Shown here one piece after another: positions 39,128-48,242 of a stretch of 64,000 bases of DNA. This stretch comes from DATFRY01 sp963764695 (GTDB taxonomy: Bacteria > Myxococcota_A > Polyangia > Haliangiales > Haliangiaceae). Where the stretch lies: the NCBI GenBank assembly GCA_963764695.1, contig CAVXTW010000003.1:682001-746000 (forward strand), read 5' to 3'. The translations under genes and the position numbers were made by a program. The first letter of the stretch is position 1. Every line of letters begins with the position of its first letter. The notes under the pieces are model-generated. The model saw nothing but the letters and a program-made list of their open reading frames with translations. It had not been told where the DNA came from and did no database searches.

Positions 39128-40537
39128 TCAATCGGATCGAGCCGCGCCCGGCGCCGGCGGCATGCGCTGGCGCCAGGGCAGGATCTCCTCGATCTGTCTG
39201 GCGAGGGCGAGCAGGTGGCCCTCGGCGTACATCCGGCCCGTCACGTGGAGGCCCATCGGCAGCCCATCCGCAGTGAGGCCGAGCGGCAAGGTCAGCGCCG
39301 GCAGGCCGGTCAGGTTGAACACCGCCGTGAACGCGCCCAGACGCGCTGCCGCGGCGAACGCCTCGGCCGGCGGCAGTCCGCTGAACGCGCCGACCAGCGG
39401 AGGCGGCTCCGGGACCGTCGGCGTGAGCCACACGTCGACCGCCTCGAGGCTGGCGCGCAGGCGCGACTCCAGCGCCTCGTGGTGGGCCTGCACCTCGCGG
39501 TCAACGCGCCGCCGGCCGGGCTCGGCCAGCCATCGCGTGATCGGCTGCGCCCGCTTCCAGCGCATGAACGGGAACTGCGCGATCAGGTGCTGCCAGAGCG
39601 GCAGGAACTCGTCGAGCGAGCCGTCGGGCAACGGGCCCTCGTCAACCTCGTGGCCGAGATCGGCCAGGCGCCGGGCCGCGTCTCGAACCGCCGCCGCGAT
39701 CTCGGGATGGGTCGGGGTGAGCGGCGTGGAGACCGACACGCGCACCTTCAGCCGCGGAAGGCGTTCGCGCGCCAGCGCCAGGAAGGGCCGTGGCGGCGGC
39801 GGCGCCGCGTGCGGCCGTCCCTCGGCCCCACCCGCCATCACGTCCAGCATGGCCGCCGCGTCGTCGACTGTGTGCGTGATCGGCCCGGAGGTGTAGAGCA
39901 GGTGGCGCTCCGGCATGCCGAACGAGTTGCGCAGCCGCCCGCGCGACGGCTTGAGCCCGACCAGGTGACAGAAGGCGGCCGGAATGCGGATGGAGCCGGC
40001 GCCGTCGGTGCCCTGCGCGATCGGCAGCATTCCGGCCGCCACCGCGGCGCCGGAACCGCCGCTCGAGCCGCCCGCGCTCCGATCGGAGGCCCACGGGTTG
40101 CGCGTCGGCGGGTGGATGTCAGGCTCCGTGACCGGCATGGTGCCGAGCTCGGAGGTGGCCATCTTGCCGAGGATGACGAACCCCGCGCGCCGGAGCGACC
40201 GCACCGTCAGATCGTCGAACGGCAGGACGAGCGGCAGCGCCCCGCGCGAGCCCCAGCGCGTGACCATGCCGCGCACGATGTTCATGTCCTTGACGCCGAT
40301 CGGCACGCCATGGAAGGGTGGCAATGGCCTGCGGGCGCGGCGGCGCCACATGTCCTTCCAGCGCGCAGCCAGGAGCGCGCGGCGGCGCGACACCGTGACG
40401 AAGGCGCTCAGGCTCGGATCGAGACGATCGATGCGGGCCAGGTAGCCGCGCACCAGCTCCTCGCTCGACACGTGCCCTTCGCGCATCAGCCGGGCCTGCT
40501 CGAGCGCGCTGGCATCGAGGACGTCGCCGCTACTCAT
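39128..40537 (-). CDS. Amidase-signature enzyme, last gene of the Hpg operon
   Basis: A 469-residue amidase. The Ser-cisSer-Lys catalytic set can be seen: Lys in GVPIGVKDMN, the Gly/Ser-rich AGGSSGGSGAAVAAG and the nucleophile Ser in DGAGSIRIPA. The ATG at 40537 follows AAGGAGGG and overlaps the oxidase stop by eight bases, so it is co-translated with the hydroxyphenylglycine genes. No partner GatB or GatC is present and there is no signal peptide, so a role in tRNA amidation is unlikely. It may act on an amide precursor or product of the neighbouring peptide pathway, but the substrate cannot be read from the sequence. Confidence 0.88.
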   Translation of the reverse strand: MSSGDVLDASALEQARLMREGHVSSEELVRGYLARIDRLDPSLSAFVTVSRRRALLAARWKDMWRRRARRPLPPFHGVPIGVKDMNIVRGMVTRWGSRGALPLVLPFDDLTVRSLRRAGFVILGKMATSELGTMPVTEPDIHPPTRNPWASDRSAGGSSGGSGAAVAAGMLPIAQGTDGAGSIRIPAAFCHLVGLKPSRGRLRNSFGMPERHLLYTSGPITHTVDDAAAMLDVMAGGAEGRPHAAPPPPRPFLALARERLPRLKVRVSVSTPLTPTHPEIAAAVRDAARRLADLGHEVDEGPLPDGSLDEFLPLWQHLIAQFPFMRWKRAQPITRWLAEPGRRRVDREVQAHHEALESRLRASLEAVDVWLTPTVPEPPPLVGAFSGLPPAEAFAAAARLGAFTAVFNLTGLPALTLPLGLTADGLPMGLHVTGRMYAEGHLLALARQIEEILPWRQRMPPAPGAARSD

Positions 40538-41639
40538 CGGGTCCCTCCTTCGTCTCCGGTTGTCTCGTGATCGCGACGACGCCCGGCTCCACGTCGCGCC
40601 AGCGCGCCTGCCCGGTCAGCTTCATCGCCAGCGCCAGCTCGTCGCGCAGCCGCTCGAGCACGCCTCTGACGCCCACCTCCCCTCCCACCATCAGCCCCCA
40701 CAGGAGCGGACGGCCGACCAGGACCGCCGCCGCTCCGAGCGCGCGGGCCTTGAGCGCATCGGAGCCGCGCCGGATGCCACCGTCGAGCAGCACGTCGCAG
40801 CGGCCCGCCGCCGCCGACACGACCTCGGCGAGCACGTCGATGGGCGCCGGCGCGCCGTCGAGCTGCCGGCCTCCGTGGTTCGAGACGATCACGCCGGCCG
40901 CGCCGTGCTCCGCGGCCAGCCGCGCGTCCTCTCCGGTGAGGATGCCCTTGATGACGACCGGCAGCCGGCCGAGCGAGCGCAACCACAGCACCGTCTCCCA
41001 GCTCAGGCGGGGCTCGAACGCCTGCTCGGCGTGAATGGAGGCGGCGGAGGCGCCGGCGACCGCCCGGGCGAGCGCGGCGTCGTGCGCGCGCGGCAAGTTC
41101 GCGGCGCGCAGGTGAGCCGGGAACGCGAAGCCGTTGCGCAGATCGCGCTCGCGGGTGCCCAGGCGCGGCGCGTCAACGGTGAGCACCAGCGCCCGGTAGC
41201 CGGCGCGCTCGGCCCGGCGCACCAGCTCCTCGGTGAGCCCGCGGTCCTTCATGACGTACAGCTGGAACCAGAGCGGGGCGGCGCCGGCCTCCGCAATCTC
41301 CTCGAGGGTCCGGCTCGCCATCGTGCTCACCACCATCAGCGAGCCGACCGCGGCCACCGCGCGCGCGCTGGCGCACTCCCCGTCCTCGTGGGCGAGGCAC
41401 TGATAGCCGACCGGCGCGAGCAGCAGCGGAAGCGACAGGTTCTGCCCCAGCAGCCGCGTGGACAGGTCCACCTCGCCGACGCCGCGGAGCACGCGCGGGC
41501 GCAGGTGAAGGCGCCGGAACGCGCGCGTGTTCTCGCGCAGCGTGACCTCGTCGCCGCTGCCGCCCTCGATGTAGTCCCACACGCCCGGCTCCGCGCTGGC
41601 CCGGGCCCGGGACTCGTAGTCGTGCAGGTTCAGGAGCAC
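40530..41639 (-). CDS. hmo: FMN-dependent 4-hydroxymandelate oxidase
   Basis: A 369-residue alpha-hydroxy-acid oxidase. The GTG at 41639 overlaps the aminotransferase stop by ten bases. The family pattern is clear: WDYIEGGSGDEVTLREN near the start, LLAPVGYQCLAHEDGE, PLWFQLYVMKDR, the Lys in LPVVIKGILTGEDA, the active-site SNHGGRQLDGAPAP with His and Arg, and the FMN phosphate site LLDGGIRRGSDALKARALGA. The enzyme should oxidise 4-hydroxymandelate to 4-hydroxybenzoylformate, step two in making 4-hydroxyphenylglycine. On sequence alone a lactate or mandelate oxidase is possible; the neighbours hmaS and hpgT decide it. Confidence 0.85.
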   Translation of the reverse strand: MLLNLHDYESRARASAEPGVWDYIEGGSGDEVTLRENTRAFRRLHLRPRVLRGVGEVDLSTRLLGQNLSLPLLLAPVGYQCLAHEDGECASARAVAAVGSLMVVSTMASRTLEEIAEAGAAPLWFQLYVMKDRGLTEELVRRAERAGYRALVLTVDAPRLGTRERDLRNGFAFPAHLRAANLPRAHDAALARAVAGASAASIHAEQAFEPRLSWETVLWLRSLGRLPVVIKGILTGEDARLAAEHGAAGVIVSNHGGRQLDGAPAPIDVLAEVVSAAAGRCDVLLDGGIRRGSDALKARALGAAAVLVGRPLLWGLMVGGEVGVRGVLERLRDELALAMKLTGQARWRDVEPGVVAITRQPETKEGPDE

Positions 41640-42856
41640 GCGCGCCCCCGCGGCAGCGCGCTCGCGTCCAGCTCGGCGCGCACTGCCCGGCCCAGTCGCT
41701 CGACCGCGTCGTCGACCGCGTCCGCCGGGCAGTGCGAGAAGCAGAGGCGCATCCCGTCGGCCTGGCCGGGTGCGCGCGCCACGGTGAAGGCATGACCCGG
41801 CATGAAGGTCACCGACTCCTGCTCCACCGCGCGGCGGAGCAGCCGCGACGAGTCGATGGGCGGCGGCAGCTGGACCCAGACGAACATGCCCGACGACGGC
41901 GTCTCCCACCGGGCGCCGTCGGGCATGTGGCGGGCCAGCGCGGCGAGCATGGCGTCGCGCCGGCGCCTGTACTCGGTCCGGACGCGCGCCACGTGGGCGT
42001 CGAGGTGGCCGGCGGCCAGGAAGCGCGAGACCGCCCGCTGCGCGAGGGTCGCGGTGTTGACGTCGCTCGCCTCCTTCAGCACGGCCAGCAGCGGGCACAG
42101 CTCCTCGGGCACCACCAGCCAGCCGGTCCTCACGCCGGGGGCGAGCAGCTTGGAGAACGAGCCGATGTAGCACACGAAGTCGGGCTCGAAGGCCCGGATG
42201 GGAGGAACCGAGGAGCCCCCGTAGAAGAGGAAGCCGTACGCGTCGTCCTCGAGCAGCGGCACCTCGTACCGGCGCACCAGCTCCGCGACCTGCTGGCGGG
42301 CCGCGAGCGACAGGCTGAGCCCGAGCGGGTTGTGTCCGTCGCTCTGCGTGTAGATCAGGCGCGGCCGCCGGCCGGAGCCGAGCGCCTCCTCCAGCCTGCC
42401 GAGATCGAGGCCGGTGCGCGGGCTGCTCGGGACCACGCGCGCGGTCACACCCAGCGGGGCCAGCACCTGCTGGAAGCCGCCGTAGGAGCGGTCCTCGAGG
42501 ACCACCTCGTCGCCCGGCTCGACGAGGATGCGCGCCAGCAGGCTCATTCCCTGCTGCGCCCCGGCGGTGAGGAACACGCGCTCGGGACCGCAGCGAACGC
42601 CCCGCTGCTCCATCAGCTGGACCACCTGCGCCTTGAGCCGCTCGATCGGCATCTCGTACTGCAGCGCTCGCTCGTCGGTGGCGATCACCTCCGCCACCGA
42701 CGAGGCGAGCGCTGCGCCGGGAAAGAGCTCCTCGGCCGGCAATCCGAGCGCCAGGGAGGTGAGTCCCGGACGGGAGGTGAGCTCGAGCATCTCCTGGAAC
42801 GCGGACCTCTCGGCTCCGCGCGCCCACTTCGCTGGCTGGAACCTGCTTGTCGCCAC
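41630..42856 (-). CDS. hpgT: Hydroxyphenylglycine aminotransferase (HpgT-like, PLP)
   Basis: A 408-residue fold-type I aminotransferase. The GTG at 42856 follows AAGGAG at seven bases. Seen are LTAGAQQGMSLLARIL, the PLP-stacking and Asp region SDGHNPLGLSLSLAARQQ and LLEDDAYGFLFYG, and the Schiff-base Lys in YIGSFSKLLAPGVRTGW. The protein is of the MocR/AAT-like subclass without the DNA-binding front part. Following HmaS and Hmo it should transfer an amino group, in known systems from tyrosine, to 4-hydroxybenzoylformate and release L-4-hydroxyphenylglycine. The HmaS stop lies 17 bases upstream. A 2-aminoadipate aminotransferase-like activity is the alternative. Confidence 0.85.
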   Translation of the reverse strand: MATSRFQPAKWARGAERSAFQEMLELTSRPGLTSLALGLPAEELFPGAALASSVAEVIATDERALQYEMPIERLKAQVVQLMEQRGVRCGPERVFLTAGAQQGMSLLARILVEPGDEVVLEDRSYGGFQQVLAPLGVTARVVPSSPRTGLDLGRLEEALGSGRRPRLIYTQSDGHNPLGLSLSLAARQQVAELVRRYEVPLLEDDAYGFLFYGGSSVPPIRAFEPDFVCYIGSFSKLLAPGVRTGWLVVPEELCPLLAVLKEASDVNTATLAQRAVSRFLAAGHLDAHVARVRTEYRRRRDAMLAALARHMPDGARWETPSSGMFVWVQLPPPIDSSRLLRRAVEQESVTFMPGHAFTVARAPGQADGMRLCFSHCPADAVDDAVERLGRAVRAELDASALPRGRACS

Positions 42857-42873
42857 GGTCTGCTCCTTCCCGA

Positions 42874-43947
42874 TCAGGCGAAGCGCTGGCGCGCCTGCTC
42901 GCGCTCGCGCTCGCGCTCCTTGGCCTCGAACAGGGCCCGGATGTTCGCGCTGCCGAAGCCGCGCGCGCTCCTGCGCTGGATGACCTCGAAGAACAGCGTG
43001 CGGCGCGAGTGCAGCGTCTTGGTGAAGATCTGCAGCAGGTAACCCCACTGATCGCGGTCGGCCAGGATGCTCAGCTCCTGGAGGTCCGCGCGGCTCTCCT
43101 CGATGTCGCCGACCCGCTCTTGCAGCGACTCGTAGTAGGTGTCGGGTGTCACCAGAAACTCCATGCCCAGCTCGGACATCCGGCGCAGCGAGCCCACGAT
43201 GTCGTCGGTGTGCAGGGCCACGTGCTGGACGCCCGGCCCGCGGTGGCGCCGGAGAAAGTCGTCGATCTGCGCCGGCCGCCCGACCACCGGCTCCTGCATG
43301 GGAAAGCAGACGCGCCCGTTCGCGTTGCGCACCACCTTCGAGTTCATCGCGCCGGTCTCGGTGTCCACGTACTCGGCGTGCGACTGCTCGAAGCCGAACA
43401 CGCGCCGGTAGAAGTCCACGCTGGGATCGAGCGTGCCGGGCATCAGGCACATCGCCACGTGATCGAGCCCCGTGAACGAAGGCCCCGCCTGGCTCTCCTC
43501 GTCCGAGAGCGGCGCGTAGCCGGGCGGTAGCTCGTGGTCGTCGTGCTCCACCAGGGTGTGGACCACATCACCGGGGCCTGCCAGCGTCGCCTGACGCCAC
43601 CCCTTGCCCGGGCCGCCTCGCTCCGACAGATCGGACAGCACCAGGCCGCCGAGTGCGCGCGTGTGGGCGAGCGCCTCCTCGAGGTTCGCGACGCGGAACG
43701 CGACGTCGCGCACGAAGCCTCCGTGCAGTGCGGCGTAGCAGGCGATGGGATGTGCCGAGCTGTCGCCCTCGCTCAGCAGCAGGAGCAGCTCTCCCTGCTT
43801 GAGCGCGAGAGAGCGGTAGCCGTCGAGACCGGTCTCTGCGCTACCGAACGCGATCGGGGAGAAGCCGAACACGTCGACGAACAGATGGCGAGCCTCTACG
43901 AGATTTTCGACGTAGAGCTCCAGATATGCAGTGTCGATTACGTGCAC
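42874..43947 (-). CDS. hmaS: 4-hydroxymandelate synthase (HPPD-like)
   Basis: A 357-residue Fe(II) dioxygenase starting with GTG at 43947 behind AGGAG. Two vicinal-oxygen-chelate domains are present. The iron ligands are His in FTGLDHVAMCLM, His in GPGVQHVALHTDD and Glu in RTLFFEVIQRRSARGFG, followed by the C-terminal helix (SANIRALFEAKERE). The enzyme turns 4-hydroxyphenylpyruvate into 4-hydroxymandelate. Its close relative HPPD would make homogentisate. The words AMNSKVV and FGSANIRALFEA, together with the hmo and hpgT neighbours, favour HmaS. It is first in a four-gene operon transcribed away from the assembly line. Confidence 0.87.
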   Translation of the reverse strand: MHVIDTAYLELYVENLVEARHLFVDVFGFSPIAFGSAETGLDGYRSLALKQGELLLLLSEGDSSAHPIACYAALHGGFVRDVAFRVANLEEALAHTRALGGLVLSDLSERGGPGKGWRQATLAGPGDVVHTLVEHDDHELPPGYAPLSDEESQAGPSFTGLDHVAMCLMPGTLDPSVDFYRRVFGFEQSHAEYVDTETGAMNSKVVRNANGRVCFPMQEPVVGRPAQIDDFLRRHRGPGVQHVALHTDDIVGSLRRMSELGMEFLVTPDTYYESLQERVGDIEESRADLQELSILADRDQWGYLLQIFTKTLHSRRTLFFEVIQRRSARGFGSANIRALFEAKEREREREQARQRFA

Positions 43948-44247
43948 TGAAACGCTCCTCTCACGAAAAGGAAGGTGGATTTACGAAACAGCTCTGACCG
44001 TCGCATCCGGCCGGCCCCCGACAGACTGGCCAGTACCGCCGTCCTCGCTCCGTGACAAGACAAAAACAGTCAGTCACCAAGAGGCCAGCATCGAGACCTC
44101 GAGTCCGACTGCCAGGCTCGTAATGGATTCCACACGGGAGGTAGTTGATGAAGTTCGAGCGCGAGCCGTGATAGAAGGCCGATCATTCGAAGTCGGGGGG
44201 CCGGCGGCGAAGCAGGCCGACAGCCGGACATGATCAGGAGGGCAGCT
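43948..44247. other. Divergent intergenic region upstream of hmaS and the cytochrome gene
   Basis: About 300 bases without a convincing gene. It must hold the promoters of both the hydroxyphenylglycine operon (minus) and the propeller-cytochrome series (plus), but I cannot point to clear -35/-10 pairs. The part around 44050-44130 is richer in A than the surroundings (ACAAGACAAAAACAGTCAGT). Ribosome sites are at 44236-44242 (AGGAGGG, plus) and just above 43947 (AGGAG, minus). Confidence 0.4.
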
Positions 44248-46983
44248 GTGATCATGCGTGTGAGTCTCGTTTGCGCTCTCTTGCTCGCTTCACCGGGCGC
44301 TCTGGCGTCGCCGGAGACGTTCTCGAACTTCGAGAGCGGTCACGTCCGGCCGCTGGCGCTGTCACCGTCGGGAAAGCACCTGCTCGCCGTGAACAGCGAG
44401 GACTCGCGTCTCGCGATCCTCGACGTCACGGACAGCGGACTGCGTCTCGTCGCCGAGGTGCCTGTGGGACTCGAACCGGTCTCGGTCGCGGCCCGGGTCA
44501 CCCGTCAGGGGCGACTCGAGGCCTGGGTCGTGAACCACCTCTCGGACAGCGTGAGCGTCGTCGACGTCGACGAGACGGTTCCCTCGCGCTCGCGAGTGGT
44601 GCGCACCTTGCTCGTGGGCGACGAGCCGCAGGACATCGTGTTTGCCGGCGCCGGCAACGCGCGTGCGTTCATCACCACCGCTCGCCGCGGACAGAACGCC
44701 ACCGTGTCGCCGGCCCTGACCACGCCTGGAGTGGGGCGTGCGCTCGTGTGGGTGTTCGACGCCGACGGCCCGAGCGGCCCGGGAGTTGACAGGCCGCTCA
44801 CCGTGCTGGAGCTTTTCGGCGACGGGCCGCGCGCGCTCGCGGCCAGCGGCGACGGACGCACGGTCCACGCGGCGGTCTTTCTGTCCGGCAACCGCACGAC
44901 CAGCATCGCCGGACCGGTGATGACGCGACGGGCGGGCGGACACCCGCCGCGCGAGGTCGACCCGACGGCGCCGCAGACCGCGCAGATCGTCCGCTTCGAC
45001 CCGGCCACGCGCCGCTGGCAGGATGAAGAAGGCACCGACCTCAGCAGGCTGGTTCCCTTTCACCTCCCGGACCTGGACGTCTTCGCGATCGACGCGGCGG
45101 CCACTCCGCCGGCGCTCAAGAAGGTGGGTGGGGCGGTCTCTGGAGTCGGCACCGTCCTGTTCGGAATGGCCGTGCGGCCCGGAACCGAGCACGTCTATGT
45201 CGCAAACGTCGAGTCGCTCAACCACGTCATCTCGGAGCCGGCGCTGCGCGGACACTTCACCGAGAGTCGGCTCACCGTCATCCGCAACGGCCAGGCGGTC
45301 GCCCATCACCTGAACCCACATATTCGCTACGGCGCCCGCAGCAGCCGCAAGAAGCGCGAGCGGAGCATCGGGCTGCCGGTGAGCGTCGCTTTCTCCCGGG
45401 ACGGGGCGACTGCCTATGTGGCGGCCATGGGCTCGCGAAAGATCGCCGCGCTGGACGCGAACAAGCTCGAGCGCGGCGCGGTGGAGTCCCGGCTCGCATC
45501 GGTCGGTGGTGGCCCGAGCGGTCTGGCGGTGGACTCCGGCCGGAAGCGCGTGTACGTGCTCAACCGGTTCGATCACACCGTGTCGTGGGTGGATGCGGAG
45601 CGCATGCGCGAGCTCGGCGCCGTGTCGCTCGGCTACAACCCTGCGCCGGCGGTCGTCCGCAAGGGTCGGCCCATCCTCTACGACACATCGCTGTCGGCCC
45701 ACGGAGATCAGGCGTGCGCCAGCTGCCACATCTTCGGCGACTTCGACGGGCTGGCGTGGGATCTGGGCGAGCCGGGCGGGCCAAAGCCGAAGAACCCGAA
45801 CCCGTACCGGCTCGACGGGCCGCTGCCGCGAATCTTCCACCCGCTCAAGGGCCCGATGGTGACCCAGAGCCTTCGCGGCCTGGCCGGAGCGGGCCCCATG
45901 CACTGGCGCGGCGACCGCACCGCCGCCGCGGACCGGGGTGGCGACGCGTTCGACGAGCTCGGCGCGTTCGAGAAGTTCAACCCTGCCTTCAAGTCACTGC
46001 TGGGACGGCCGCGCCTCCTGCCCGCCAGGCAGATGCGCGCGTTCGCCGAGTTCGCGCTCACCATCAACTACCCGCCCAACCCGATCCGCCGCCTGGACGG
46101 CGCGCTGACGGCGCAGCAGCTGGAGGGAGAGCGGATCTTCCTGACCCGCGCGCCGATCGATCCATCGGGCGGGCCGTGCATCACCTGTCACGTGATGCCG
46201 CTCGGGACCGACGGGATGACGTCCTACGACGTGCAGACGCAGGACTTCAAGGTCCCGCACCTGCGCAACCTGTACCAGAAGGTCGGCAAGTTCGGCTTCC
46301 CGGCCGGGACGTTCTTCCCCGCGACCGAGCACCTGGGGAACCAGGTGCGCGGCTTCGGCTTCCTGCACGACGGCAGCTTCGACACCATCTACACCTTCCT
46401 CTTCTCTCCCATCCTGTTCTTCGCGAGGCCGCCCGATCCGAAGGCCGAGGCGGAGCGGCGCGCGGTCGAGGCGTACCTCTTCACGTTCGACACCGGGCTG
46501 AGGCCGGTGGTCGGGCAACAGGTGACGCTGACGGCCGCCAGCCGCGGCGATCGAGCGACGCTGGCGCGGCTCGATCTGCTGGTGGCGCAGGCGGGTAAGG
46601 GAGCGTGCGACCTGGTGGCCCGCCGCAACCAGCGCGGCGCCGCGCGCGGCTGGCTCCTGCGCCGGAACCGCTTCTGGCCGTCGCGGACCGGCGCGCCCGC
46701 CGCCACCGTCGCTGAGCTCACCCGGCTCGCGGCGGAGCCGGGCGGCGAGGTGACGTTCCTGTGCGCCCCGCCCGGCAGCGGAGACCGCCTCGCGCTCGAC
46801 CGGGATCGCGACGGCGCTCACGACGAGGACGAGCAGGCCGCCGGCAGCGACCCGGCCGACGCCGCGAGCAAACCACCAGCTCCGAAGCCCGCCCCCCGGG
46901 CGGCAGCTCCGCCCCCGGCAACCGGGCCGCGTCCACCGCAACCGAACTCGGCGACGAACACCAGACGAAGGGTCACACCATGA
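44248..46983 (+). CDS. Beta-propeller-cytochrome c fusion protein
   Basis: AGGAGGG at 44236-44242 rules out the in-frame ATG at 44230 and points to GTG 44248 or ATG 44254. A signal peptide (LVCALLLASPGALA) is followed by a YVTN/YncE-like propeller (about residues 20-450; for example LALSPSGKHLLAVNSEDSRL). Two c-type haem sites come next, CASCHIFGDFDGL and CITCHVMPLG, separated by a di-haem-peroxidase-like region with VTQSLRGLAGAGPMHWRGDR. The Ala/Pro-rich tail is low complexity. Such proteins are secreted and may oxidise or sense small molecules. Total about 911 residues. It overlaps the next gene by ATGA, so the two are coupled. Confidence 0.85.
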   Translation: MIMRVSLVCALLLASPGALASPETFSNFESGHVRPLALSPSGKHLLAVNSEDSRLAILDVTDSGLRLVAEVPVGLEPVSVAARVTRQGRLEAWVVNHLSDSVSVVDVDETVPSRSRVVRTLLVGDEPQDIVFAGAGNARAFITTARRGQNATVSPALTTPGVGRALVWVFDADGPSGPGVDRPLTVLELFGDGPRALAASGDGRTVHAAVFLSGNRTTSIAGPVMTRRAGGHPPREVDPTAPQTAQIVRFDPATRRWQDEEGTDLSRLVPFHLPDLDVFAIDAAATPPALKKVGGAVSGVGTVLFGMAVRPGTEHVYVANVESLNHVISEPALRGHFTESRLTVIRNGQAVAHHLNPHIRYGARSSRKKRERSIGLPVSVAFSRDGATAYVAAMGSRKIAALDANKLERGAVESRLASVGGGPSGLAVDSGRKRVYVLNRFDHTVSWVDAERMRELGAVSLGYNPAPAVVRKGRPILYDTSLSAHGDQACASCHIFGDFDGLAWDLGEPGGPKPKNPNPYRLDGPLPRIFHPLKGPMVTQSLRGLAGAGPMHWRGDRTAAADRGGDAFDELGAFEKFNPAFKSLLGRPRLLPARQMRAFAEFALTINYPPNPIRRLDGALTAQQLEGERIFLTRAPIDPSGGPCITCHVMPLGTDGMTSYDVQTQDFKVPHLRNLYQKVGKFGFPAGTFFPATEHLGNQVRGFGFLHDGSFDTIYTFLFSPILFFARPPDPKAEAERRAVEAYLFTFDTGLRPVVGQQVTLTAASRGDRATLARLDLLVAQAGKGACDLVARRNQRGAARGWLLRRNRFWPSRTGAPAATVAELTRLAAEPGGEVTFLCAPPGSGDRLALDRDRDGAHDEDEQAAGSDPADAASKPPAPKPAPRAAAPPPATGPRPPQPNSATNTRRRVTP

Positions 46984-48203
46984 CCGCCTCTCGATTCCTC
47001 CTCGCAGCACTCTGTCTCTGCGCGGCCGCGACTCCAGCGCTCGCCGCGCCTCCCCTCACCCCCGTCCAGGTCCTGCGCGACGGCCAGAAGGGCATCGACG
47101 GGCTCGGCGGGGCCCACGTCGTCACCATCAGCCCGGATGGCCGTCACGTCTACACGGGCGCCGGCACCGACGACGTGCTCGGTGTCTGGGCGCGCGACCC
47201 GCGCACGGGCCAGCTCAGGACCGTCGAGCTGCTGGGCGCCAGGCGCGGCATCCAGGGGCTGCGCGGCGTGGCCGGCCTGTCGGTCAGCCCCGACGGCAAG
47301 AACGTCTACGCCGTCAGCCTCCACGATCACGCGCTGCTGGTGTTCAGGCGCGACGCCGCCACCGGCAAGCTGTCGGTGACCCAGGTGCTGAAGCGAAGCA
47401 CGCCCGGGTACCAGGGGCTGGTGGCGCCGGCGTCGGTGACCGTGAGCCGGGACAACGTCAGCGTCTACGTGACCGGCTACGTCGGCGACACCTTCCTGGT
47501 CCTGCGCCGCGATCCGAAGTCCGGCAAGGTGACCGTCGCGCAGAGCTTCAATGGGTCTGCGGAGGGAGCCGGCGCGCCGATCGCCGTCGCCGAGAGCAAG
47601 GACGGCAAGTCCGTTTATCTGTTGAGCGCGCGCGACTTCACCCTGACCACGTTCGAGAAGGCCCCGCGCACCGGGAAGCTCGCGATCATCGGTGTCGCGC
47701 GCGAGGGCGTCAGCCGGGTGCGCGGCCTGGGAGCGGCACGCGGCGTCGCGATCACCCCGGATGGGCTGAGCGCCTACGTGGTCGGAGCCGAGGGCACGCT
47801 CTCCTGCTTCCGCCGGCGCGAGACCAACGGCACGCTCTCGTTCGCCGACAGCTGGCGCGAGGGTCGCGGAGGAGTGGAGGGGCTGGGCGGCTCGAACGCC
47901 ATCATCACCGACGCAGCCGGCAGCACCCTGTACGTCGCCGCGGGCGGCGGACCGTCCGTCGGGGTCGTGAAGCGCGACCCGGGCACCGCGCTGGTCCGCA
48001 TCGAGGAGGTGGTGCGCCTCGGGCGCGAAGGGCTCGCCGGAGCCCGCAGTCTCGTGCTGAGCCCCGACGGCTACCACCTCTACGTCGCCGCCGCTGATGA
48101 CAGCGCGCTGGTCGCATTCCGCGTGGGGAACAAGGCCCGACCCGCCGGTGGGCGAGTGGGCATGGCGGCCGACGGGCGCGGATCGCCGAAACCAACCAAG
48201 TGA
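46980..48203 (+). CDS. Secreted seven-bladed beta-propeller, lactonase-like
   Basis: The ATG at 46980 overlaps the previous stop. A signal peptide (LAALCLCAAATPALA) precedes about seven repeats of the type VTISPDGRHVYTGAGTDDVL and LSVSPDGKNVYAVSLHDHAL, the YVTN-like pattern of 6-phosphogluconolactonase-type propellers. Each blade ends in a FRRD or FEKA turn (VFRRDAATGKLSV). Total 407 residues. The fold is sure; the catalytic activity is not, because residues for lactonase action cannot be fixed by eye. Coupling to the propeller-cytochrome gene suggests that the two act together in the periplasm or outside the cell. The next gene, 39 bases on, encodes a secreted small protein. Confidence 0.85.
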   Translation: MTASRFLLAALCLCAAATPALAAPPLTPVQVLRDGQKGIDGLGGAHVVTISPDGRHVYTGAGTDDVLGVWARDPRTGQLRTVELLGARRGIQGLRGVAGLSVSPDGKNVYAVSLHDHALLVFRRDAATGKLSVTQVLKRSTPGYQGLVAPASVTVSRDNVSVYVTGYVGDTFLVLRRDPKSGKVTVAQSFNGSAEGAGAPIAVAESKDGKSVYLLSARDFTLTTFEKAPRTGKLAIIGVAREGVSRVRGLGAARGVAITPDGLSAYVVGAEGTLSCFRRRETNGTLSFADSWREGRGGVEGLGGSNAIITDAAGSTLYVAAGGGPSVGVVKRDPGTALVRIEEVVRLGREGLAGARSLVLSPDGYHLYVAAADDSALVAFRVGNKARPAGGRVGMAADGRGSPKPTK

Positions 48204-48242
48204 ACAGGAAGAACTCGGACGTCCTGCAGGCAGGAGAGACAC

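Noticed and set aside
44230..44247. ATG 44230 as start of the propeller-cytochrome gene
   Set aside because: The ribosome site AGGAGGG lies inside this extension, so translation should begin after it.
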